Source: Desulfovibrionales bacterium (lineage in GTDB: Bacteria; Desulfobacterota; Desulfovibrionia; Desulfovibrionales; Desulfomicrobiaceae). Taken from it: a stretch of DNA of 11,811 nucleotides. The stretch is taken from assembly GCA_012727515.1 (NCBI GenBank), contig JAAYGZ010000138.1:1-11811 (forward strand). Direction: 5' to 3'. This document shows, one piece after another, positions 6,322-11,811 of this stretch (positions are counted from its first letter, which is position 1; every line of letters begins with the position of its first letter). The translations under genes and the position numbers were made by a program. Under the pieces are notes generated by a model, which did not search any database, was not told where the DNA came from, and was given only the letters and a program-made list of their open reading frames with translations.

Positions 6322-6738
6322 TTACAACATGGTTTCATCGACCTTGCGCAGCGCCACGTCCCACAAACGCTGCATAAGCGTGTTTTTTTCACCATTGGTC
6401 AATTCTATCACGCCTTCATCGGTTTTTTTGAGAATCTGCAATCCTTCTCCTGTGGATGGATAGCGAAAAACCATATCATCGCCAAATTCTTGAGCTAATT
6501 GGTTTTTGATTTCCTCAACCACCGGGTTGGTACTGCCAGAGCCAATTAAATTGTCCACAATTTCCTGGGTTACTTTTTCAACCATCTGACGGCGCTTGGC
6601 TTCCTTGGAAATAGATACAAAGTCCCCTTGCCCGGCGCGGTCCATATAGCGCTGGAACCTGGCAATGCGTCTGCCGGTGTCTTGCTGCTGTAAATAGGTT
6701 TGCAGCACAGCTTTGGCGAGAAAGGGATTGATAGTCAC
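6322..6738 (-). CDS. DVU0524-like FlgM-associated protein, function unknown
   Basis: A 138-residue charged, probably mostly helical protein with no signal peptide or membrane segment. It resembles, from memory, the Desulfovibrio DVU0524 family that sits with flgM. I know of no assigned activity. Visible conserved-looking parts are NPFLAKAVLQ (4-13), DFVSISKEAKRR (39-50), a helix VEKVTQEIVDNLI (53-65) and a variable C-terminus. The motif DFVSIS at 39-44 parallels DRISIS at 39-44 of the adjacent FlgM. The start is GTG, supported by GAGGAG six bases upstream. It is the first gene after a sigma28 promoter, with flgM behind it, so a late flagellar role is likely: FlgM chaperone, co-regulator or secreted component. 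It could also be a structural minor protein. It is not a FlgJ rod-cap protein by sequence. Confidence 0.75.
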   Translation of the reverse strand: MTINPFLAKAVLQTYLQQQDTGRRIARFQRYMDRAGQGDFVSISKEAKRRQMVEKVTQEIVDNLIGSGSTNPVVEEIKNQLAQEFGDDMVFRYPSTGEGLQILKKTDEGVIELTNGEKNTLMQRLWDVALRKVDETML

Positions 6739-6760
6739 GGGATACTCCTCTTACTTCTCC

Positions 6761-6787
6761 TTATCGGACCATGAGTAATAAACTTTA
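6761..6787 (-). promoter_or_regulatory. Sigma28 (FliA) promoter for the DVU0524-like/flgM unit
   Basis: On the minus strand TAAAGTTT (complement 6780-6787) is followed by exactly 11 bases and TCCGATAA (complement 6761-6768). This matches the FliA consensus TAAAGTTT-N11-GCCGATAA at all but one position. Transcription would start near 6755, leaving a short leader before the GTG start at 6738. It is the clearest promoter in the window. Confidence 0.9.
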
Positions 6788-6807
6788 GTTTTTTTAATAA
6801 AAAAACT
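6787..6807. repeat. A/T palindrome between divergent promoters
   Basis: AGTTTTTTT (6787-6795) and AAAAAAACT (6799-6807) form a perfect 9-bp inverted repeat with a 3-base spacer. It overlaps the sigma28 -35 edge on one side and the weak -35 of nadK on the other. It could be an AT-rich UP-like or nucleoid-protein site. No function is shown. Confidence 0.5.
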
Positions 6808-6835
6808 GCAATAAAAATCAGGACGATAATATAAT
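6806..6835 (+). promoter_or_regulatory. Sigma70-type promoter for the nadK operon
   Basis: A perfect -10 TATAAT lies at 6830-6835. The best -35 is CTGCAA at 6806-6811 with 18-base spacing, matching three of six positions. Transcription would start near 6842, leaving about 118 bases before the preferred nadK start at 6960. That leader holds two small hairpins (6853-6872 and 6937-6952). Confidence 0.55.
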
Positions 6836-6959
6836 GTATTTTATTTTTTTGTGCACAGACCCTGGTTTGTGCCGCGTCATGTAAAGAGAAGTCATGTTTT
6901 TCAGCGTGGTTGGGGATACGCTTCTTGAATCCCGGCGTGTATTACCGTACACAACATTT

Positions 6960-7808
6960 ATGAGCACACGCATCGCAAAAATAGTCGTAGCCTATTCACC
7001 TGCCAATCAGGCAGCCCAGGATATGTCCACGCATATTCAGACCTGGCTGGAAGCCGAGGGACGTGACGTTTGTTTGCTCGCAGCCAATAAGGGCGATCTG
7101 CAATGCACATGCGCCTGGGATGGAGTGGATCTTATTCTGACTCTTGGCGGAGATGGCACCTTGCTGGGCATGGCCAGGGCTGTACATGAGCTGGAAATTC
7201 CCATTCTGGGCTTAAATCTGGGCAAAGTAGGTTTTTTAACAGAACTTTCTCCTGTGGATTGGCGGGAATCCCTGACCGCGATTCTGGGTGGTGAATATGC
7301 CATGTCTTCGCGTCTGGTCATCAGTTGCAGTGTGCTCAGGCAGGGACAGGAGTATTACCGGGGCTGCGCCATCAATGACCTGGTTATCAGTTGCGGAAGC
7401 CTGGCGCGGATGATTCGCCTGGATATGTGGTATGGCCGGGATCATCTGGGATCTGTGCGTGCAGACGGCATTATTGTGGCCACGCCCACAGGATCGTCGG
7501 GATATTCCATCTCAGCTGGTGGCCCGCTTATTTATCCTGAGCTAGATGTCTTTGCTCTTACGCCTATCTGTCCTTTTTTACATGCTTTTCGTCCTATGGT
7601 CCTGCCCTTTGAAAACGAGTTGCGCATCCATATCCAGGACGCTGTGTCTGAAGTCTATCTCACGCAGGATGGCCAGACCGGTGTGAGTCTGTCTCCTGGC
7701 GATACTGTTCTGGTATCCAAGGCGCCCAAGCGTTTGCACCTGGTACGGCCTGTTCATTCTCATTATGCACATAAGTTAAAATCCAAGGGTTTTATTCGGG
7801 AGAGTTAA
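6960..7808 (+). CDS. nadK: NAD kinase
   Basis: NAD kinase phosphorylates NAD to NADP in the cytoplasm using ATP or polyphosphate, and is the only source of NADP in most bacteria. Diagnostic motifs are present: LGGDGTLLGMARAV (62-75), LNLGKVGFLTEL (85-96), the family's NE/ND position CAINDLVIS (136-144), and ADGIIVATPTGSSGYSISAGGP (168-189, split by the catalytic turn). With the start at 6960 the product is 282 residues, close to the usual 290. An in-frame ATG at 6894 would add 22 residues not seen in the family, although AAGAG lies before it and only a poor ribosome site precedes 6960. The choice is therefore not certain. The TAA overlaps the next ATG by one base (TAATG), suggesting translational coupling. 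Confidence 0.95.
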   Translation: MSTRIAKIVVAYSPANQAAQDMSTHIQTWLEAEGRDVCLLAANKGDLQCTCAWDGVDLILTLGGDGTLLGMARAVHELEIPILGLNLGKVGFLTELSPVDWRESLTAILGGEYAMSSRLVISCSVLRQGQEYYRGCAINDLVISCGSLARMIRLDMWYGRDHLGSVRADGIIVATPTGSSGYSISAGGPLIYPELDVFALTPICPFLHAFRPMVLPFENELRIHIQDAVSEVYLTQDGQTGVSLSPGDTVLVSKAPKRLHLVRPVHSHYAHKLKSKGFIRES

Positions 7809-9577
7809 TGACCAAACTGCCTCAGTTCACCTCCATGCGCGAGCTGCGCTACGGACATGATCCGCGTCTTGACGCCTGGCTCCTGCATTTTATGACCGAG
7901 AACAACATTGAGCCGAATGTGCGTCCGGGTGAAAACGCGCAGCTTGAACAATTACGTTTCATGGTTGACGTGGATGATAATCAGGTTTTTGTGCCGTGCT
8001 CTGACGAAATGTTTGAAAATCTTCTGCATGCGCGCATGTCTTCGGTCTTGCAAAAGGAGTATCGGAGCAAATGGCGGACTCTGGTGCATCTGGTGCGCAT
8101 CAATATTCAGGATCGCTATACCCGGCGTAAAATTTTTGCCCTGTCACGCCATAAAATGAACAGTACGCTGCACACGCCTTTTCTCATTCCATCGCGTTTT
8201 CTGAAGCAGCTTTTAACTATTTTTATGGCCATGAGCGGAGTCCATGATCCGCAGCGCATGGAAAAACGCCTGGCCAACAAGCGTGCCCTGGATTTTATCC
8301 AAAGCCCGGCCTTGAGCAGTTACCTGTATTCCTGCCCTGATTCCACGCTGGGCTGTACGTCTATCAATTCCCTGCGCTGGGAACTTGATCTTATGGAGTT
8401 GTCGCGTCTGTGCCGGTTGGGCCTGCATTCAGACATTTGGAACACCCCGACCAAGGTTGCGGACACAACAGACGTGCATGATCTGGTTTGTGCGCCCTGG
8501 CCAGAGTTTAACACTGTATTAACGCGGATTATGGGGCCTGAAAGCGGGCAAAAGCAGCTTAAAATTCTGTTGCTGCCCGATGAAAGTGGGGAAATTATTT
8601 TTGATCTGCGCTTTATCCGTGTGCTTATCCGCTTGGGGCACAAGGTCATTATTGCGTTTAAGGAAGGATTTTTCCTCAATCACCCGCAGTTCTGGGATGT
8701 GGAGCACGACTCAGCCCTTAAAGAAGCCCTTGAAGACGCCATGTTTATAGAAAACAGCAGGATGTCCAAAAACGAACTCCTGCGGGCGCAGCGAGAAAAT
8801 TCTCTGTTGGTTATTTCTGACGGCACCAGAGAGCGCATGAATTTATGGCGCACCAGCGTGACCTTTGCCCGGGCCTGGAAAGAGGCTGATCTGATTATTG
8901 CCAAGGGCTATCCCAATTACCGGCGTTTTATTATGAATTCGCATGTATTTACCCGGGATATCTTATGTCTGTACCGCGATGATGCGGGCTGTGAGCAGGT
9001 GGCTTTTAAGGAAAAATCTCCGCGCATCACCAAAATTACGGAAGTACAGATTGTGGCCCAGGCCGATGCAATTATAGCGCGTATGCGCCAGGCCCGCAGC
9101 CAGGGCAAGCAGGTCATGTTTTACAGTGCCATTATAGGCAGTATTCCAGGCCAGACCCAGGTCGCGCTGAAGGTAGTCAATACTTTTGTGGCCCAGTTGC
9201 GCAGCAGGCATACCAATATCTTTATCATCAATCCGGCAGAGCATTTTGTACCTGGCATGGATGGCGATGATCTGATGTATATGTGGGAGCGGGTGCAGCG
9301 CAGCGGATTTATCAATGTATGGCGCTTTCAGACAGTCAATGACATTGAAACCAGCTTTGAACTCATGGGCGAGGCCGTGCCGGCCCAGTGGCATGGCAAG
9401 GATTCGACCTTTTCCACAGGCTGTACCAAAGAAATGCATATTGCCCTGGATGTGCAGAATTTCCATCCAGAATTGCAGATCATCGGGCCTGATCCCAAGC
9501 GTTTTTTCCGGCGTATGGAATATGGGGTGGGCAAGTATTTTGATGCCCGCATTACAGACAAGGGGCAGGCTTTGTGA
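7808..9577 (+). CDS. DUF89/ARMT1-like domain protein, three-part architecture
   Basis: A 589-residue soluble protein. The central part (about 250-375) matches the DUF89/ARMT1 fold family of metal-dependent damage-control phosphatases: LLLPDESGEIIFDLRFIRVL (255-274), GFFLNHPQFWD (287-297) and ADLIIAKGYPNYRR (360-373), in the family order. The usual metal-site Asp-Asn pair (DNxGE) reads D258-E259 here, and the family's N-D in the second motif reads N291-H292, while D297 is kept. The first 230 residues and the last 160 (430-589, with DSTFSTGCTKEMHIALDVQ at 532-550) are not recognised. It overlaps nadK by one base and mltA by four. That context suggests metabolite housekeeping, possibly repair of damaged phosphorylated cofactors, but the substrate is unknown and loss of phosphatase activity is possible. 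Confidence 0.8.
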   Translation: MTKLPQFTSMRELRYGHDPRLDAWLLHFMTENNIEPNVRPGENAQLEQLRFMVDVDDNQVFVPCSDEMFENLLHARMSSVLQKEYRSKWRTLVHLVRINIQDRYTRRKIFALSRHKMNSTLHTPFLIPSRFLKQLLTIFMAMSGVHDPQRMEKRLANKRALDFIQSPALSSYLYSCPDSTLGCTSINSLRWELDLMELSRLCRLGLHSDIWNTPTKVADTTDVHDLVCAPWPEFNTVLTRIMGPESGQKQLKILLLPDESGEIIFDLRFIRVLIRLGHKVIIAFKEGFFLNHPQFWDVEHDSALKEALEDAMFIENSRMSKNELLRAQRENSLLVISDGTRERMNLWRTSVTFARAWKEADLIIAKGYPNYRRFIMNSHVFTRDILCLYRDDAGCEQVAFKEKSPRITKITEVQIVAQADAIIARMRQARSQGKQVMFYSAIIGSIPGQTQVALKVVNTFVAQLRSRHTNIFIINPAEHFVPGMDGDDLMYMWERVQRSGFINVWRFQTVNDIETSFELMGEAVPAQWHGKDSTFSTGCTKEMHIALDVQNFHPELQIIGPDPKRFFRRMEYGVGKYFDARITDKGQAL

Positions 9578-10728
9578 GAAAGATCTGGCTGGTTCTACTG
9601 CTCAGTATGCTGTGTGGGTGCGCTGCCAGGCACACTCAACCAGAGCGGCCAGTGCTCACGCCTGTTCGTGCTGATGCTGCACTGGTGCGCCAGGTTGCCC
9701 AGAGCATGGTCAGCAATGAAGAGGCAGTGCGTGCGGCTTTGGGGCGAAGTATCCGCTATGCCCAGGCCCAGAAAGGTGAGGTTGTGGCAATGCGGGCCGG
9801 GGACACGGATTTTTCCTGGTCCTGGCTTGCGGCAACTCTTGAACATCTGCGTGCTTTGCTGCCGCGTCTGGCTGTGGAGCCAGAGCTTTTGGGCACTGAG
9901 TTTTCCTGGTTCCAGGTAGGCCCCACGCCCTTGCTGACCGGTTATTATGAGCCGGAAATTGAGGCCTCTCTTACGCCTGATCCTGCTTTTCCTGTCCCGG
10001 TGTACGGAGTGCCGCCAACCTTGAAAACTGTTGATCTGGGCGCATTCCATCCGCGCTGGAAAGGCCAGACTCTTGTGTATCGCCAGACTACAGACGGGAT
10101 TGCACCGTTTTTTTCCCGCGCTGAAATTGACGGACATGGCGCTTTGGATGGCGTGTGCACACCCATTGCCTGGGCCAGGGACTGGGTGGATGTGTTTTTT
10201 CTTCAGATCCAGGGCTCAGGGCGTCTGCTTTTGCCGGACGGGTCTGTGCGGCATATTTTATATGCTGCAAAAAACGGACACGCATATGTTTCCCCGGGTC
10301 AGGTCATGGTGGAGCGCGGGCTGCTGCCTCGCGCAGCAGTATCCATGCAGAATCTGCGCGCGTATTTGTTCAACCATCCTGAGTCAGTGCGGGAATTGCT
10401 GGACACAAATCCCAGCTATGTTTTTTTTCGTCTGGCAGAAAGCGGTCCTCTTGGCTCCATGGGCCATGCATTGACGCCCATGGTCAGCGTGGCTACAGAC
10501 CCGGCTTTTCTGCCCCTGGGCACTGCCCTGGCAGTGGATGTGCTGCTGCCAGAACCAGCAGGCCCGGATCAGCCAGCCAGGTTTTTAGGTCTGGCCCAGG
10601 ACCGGGGCGGAGCCATTACAGGCACACGGCTGGACTTGTTTTGTGGTGTCGGGCCTGATGCCACCTATCGTGCCGGGCACGCCAAGGCCCAGGCCAGGGC
10701 CTATGTGTTGCTGAAAAAACAGAGGTGA
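9574..10728 (+). CDS. mltA: Membrane-bound lytic murein transglycosylase A
   Basis: MltA cleaves peptidoglycan glycan strands to 1,6-anhydromuropeptides and is anchored to the outer membrane by a lipid. The N-terminus is a lipoprotein signal: MRK, a hydrophobic stretch, then LCGC with the lipidated Cys at 16. The MltA domain shows LTGYYEPEIEASL (121-133), the core QIQGSGRLLLPDG (211-223), and the C-terminal 3D domain GLAQDRGGAITGTRLDLFCG (339-358) with Asp343 and Asp354. The family's conserved and catalytic Asp lies in this segment. At 384 residues it has the family's usual size. The start is GTG overlapping the upstream stop (GTGA), which places the signal peptide correctly. The gene is tightly coupled to its neighbours, with the next start four bases after its stop. 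Confidence 0.96.
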   Translation: MRKIWLVLLLSMLCGCAARHTQPERPVLTPVRADAALVRQVAQSMVSNEEAVRAALGRSIRYAQAQKGEVVAMRAGDTDFSWSWLAATLEHLRALLPRLAVEPELLGTEFSWFQVGPTPLLTGYYEPEIEASLTPDPAFPVPVYGVPPTLKTVDLGAFHPRWKGQTLVYRQTTDGIAPFFSRAEIDGHGALDGVCTPIAWARDWVDVFFLQIQGSGRLLLPDGSVRHILYAAKNGHAYVSPGQVMVERGLLPRAAVSMQNLRAYLFNHPESVRELLDTNPSYVFFRLAESGPLGSMGHALTPMVSVATDPAFLPLGTALAVDVLLPEPAGPDQPARFLGLAQDRGGAITGTRLDLFCGVGPDATYRAGHAKAQARAYVLLKKQR

Positions 10729-10732
10729 ATCT

Positions 10733-11392
10733 ATGACGCTGACTTCAGACAAACTGCGCGAGGTGCTGGCCGAGGCCGGGACCATGCAGCGCCAGTGGGT
10801 AGCACGCTGGCATGAGCCTGACGCGCCGGACAGGCCGACGTTTCATGGGCCAGGGGCAGAAGTGCTTACAGCTATCCTGCTTCAGCACCGTCAGAATTTT
10901 CTGCTCTGGCATGTGGAAGACCGCGTGCGGCGTCATGATGTGACAGATGCGGTTATTACCCGCTGCAAGCGCGATATTGATGCCTTAAATCAGCAGCGCA
11001 ATGACCTGATGGAAGAGGTTGATGCATTGCTGGTGCAAAGTATTTCCGTGTTTCCGGCTCAACAGGTCGCACGTGCGCAGCAGGCCCGCTATAATACGGA
11101 AACCCTGGGCGCGGCCCTGGACAGGTTGTCTATTTTAAGTCTTAAAATTTTTCACATGCACGAGCAGACGCAGCGCCGCGATGTTGATGCAGATCATGTG
11201 GCCAGGTGTGCGGAAAAAGTGCGGATTCTGGAAGAACAGCACCAGGATCTGGCGCAGGCCATTGGGGAATTGGTGGATGAGTACGCTGCGGGCATAAAAC
11301 GCCCGAAAGTGTATTATCAATGTAAAATGTATAACGATCCAACCCTGAATCCGGAGCTGTACAACGGTGGTGGTGTTGGATCGCACACGTGA
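10733..11392 (+). CDS. DUF4254 family protein
   Basis: A 219-residue, largely helical protein with no signal peptide or membrane segment. It matches the DUF4254 pattern as I recall it: NFLLWHVEDRVRR (55-67), IDALNQQRNDLMEEVDALL (82-100), NTETLGAALDRLSILSLKI (121-139) and a long C-terminal helix (about 155-187). A conserved tail KVYYQCKMYNDPTLNPELYN closes it (192-211). DUF4254 proteins often occur among cell-surface polysaccharide genes, and their biochemical role is unknown. Here the gene lies between mltA and gatB, with AGAGGTGA as ribosome binding site overlapping the mltA stop. It is part of the nadK-to-gatB run. An envelope role alongside MltA is possible but not shown. Confidence 0.85.
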   Translation: MTLTSDKLREVLAEAGTMQRQWVARWHEPDAPDRPTFHGPGAEVLTAILLQHRQNFLLWHVEDRVRRHDVTDAVITRCKRDIDALNQQRNDLMEEVDALLVQSISVFPAQQVARAQQARYNTETLGAALDRLSILSLKIFHMHEQTQRRDVDADHVARCAEKVRILEEQHQDLAQAIGELVDEYAAGIKRPKVYYQCKMYNDPTLNPELYNGGGVGSHT

Positions 11393-11404
11393 CGAGGAGC
11401 GCCC

Positions 11405-11811
11405 ATGCGGGACTATGAAATTGTCATCGGGCTTGAAGTTCATGCCCAGCTCAAAACCCAGAGTAAGATTTTTTGTTCGTGTTCAACCCGGTTCGGAACA
11501 TCCCCCAATGAAAATACCTGCCCCATTTGTATAGGTATGCCTGGAACCCTGCCTGTTTTAAATGCCCGGGCCGTGGAATATGCCATTAAAATGGCCATGG
11601 CTGTGGACTGCCAGATTAACATGCGCTCTGTTTTTGCGCGCAAGAATTATTTTTATCCAGACCTGCCTGCCGGGTATCAGATTTCCCAGCTTGATCTGCC
11701 TGTGGCCGAACATGGCCATATTTTCATTCAGACAGACAAGGGAGAAAAACGCATTGGCATTACGCGCATTCACATGGAAAATGACGCGGGGAAAATTGTA
11801 CACTCCAGCAC
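11405..11811 (+). CDS. gatB: Asp-tRNA(Asn)/Glu-tRNA(Gln) amidotransferase subunit B, N-terminal part
   Basis: The gene is cut by the window end: 135 codons of a family usually about 475 residues. GatB binds the misacylated tRNA and activates the Glu or Asp side chain with ATP, using ammonia supplied by GatA, to make Gln-tRNA or Asn-tRNA. The signature [17 protein letters not shown] begins at residue 8, with the metal-site residues E11 and H13. A C24-x-C26-x12-C39-x2-C42 set suggests a structural zinc site, found in some but not all GatB proteins. HMENDAGK (123-130) replaces the more usual EEDAGK. The ATG follows GAGGAG (11394-11399), 12 bases after the DUF4254 stop. Its presence shows the organism uses the indirect tRNA amidation route. 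Confidence 0.97.
   Translation, partial: MRDYEIVIGLEVHAQLKTQSKIFCSCSTRFGTSPNENTCPICIGMPGTLPVLNARAVEYAIKMAMAVDCQINMRSVFARKNYFYPDLPAGYQISQLDLPVAEHGHIFIQTDKGEKRIGITRIHMENDAGKIVHSS

Noticed and set aside
5875..6498. Two plus-strand open frames of 85 and 121 codons
   Set aside because: They are shadows antisense to flgM and the DVU0524-like gene, which have clear homology, ribosome sites and a sigma28 promoter.
6322..6738. FlgJ-type rod-binding protein
   Set aside because: Size is similar, but the expected FlgJ N-terminal rod-cap motifs are not visible and the gene is grouped with flgM instead of flgI.

Overview
The window reads as chromosomal DNA from a motile, flagellated member of the Desulfovibrionales (Desulfovibrio-like sulfate reducers). 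This rests on the gene order flgN-flgK-flgL-csrA-fliW, a divergent partner of flgM that resembles the Desulfovibrio DVU0524 family, and a nadK / ARMT1-like / mltA / DUF4254 / gatB cluster. The taxonomic call comes from recalled family knowledge, not from a search.

Left edge (1-670): an AT-richer stretch holds the broken 3' end of a beta-propeller (WD40-like) repeat gene, then a compact inverted-repeat element, then a minus-strand tRNA-Ala(CGC) with its own promoter and terminator. A strong plus-strand hairpin terminator separates this from the flagellar genes.

Flagellar block (about 745-6790): a well-matched sigma54 promoter precedes flgN. The plus-strand genes flgN, flgK, flgL, csrA and fliW follow with overlaps or very short gaps, consistent with one transcript. 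They encode the junction-protein chaperone, both hook-filament junction proteins, and the CsrA/FliW regulatory pair. FlgK and FlgL are both enlarged by related inserted modules. Converging on fliW from the minus strand is a two-gene unit: a 138-residue DVU0524-like protein followed by the anti-sigma28 factor flgM. It has a near-perfect sigma28 promoter. The block therefore shows a sigma54-controlled middle tier and a sigma28-controlled late tier that includes sigma28's own inhibitor.

Right block (about 6806-11811): a sigma70-like promoter, divergent from the sigma28 promoter, leads into nadK. Downstream, with overlaps or gaps of at most 12 bases, come a 589-residue protein with a DUF89/ARMT1-like core, the lytic transglycosylase lipoprotein mltA, a DUF4254 protein, and gatB, which is cut by the window end. 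These look like one housekeeping operon covering NADP synthesis, a possible metabolite-repair or hydrolase function, cell-wall turnover, an unknown function and tRNA amidation.

No CRISPR array, insertion sequence or phage gene was seen. The most interesting items are the ARMT1-like protein with an altered metal-site motif directly coupled to nadK, the related modules inserted into both FlgK and FlgL, the FlgM partner protein sharing a motif with FlgM, and a 2-base frameshift that can be read directly from an internal DNA repeat at the left edge.
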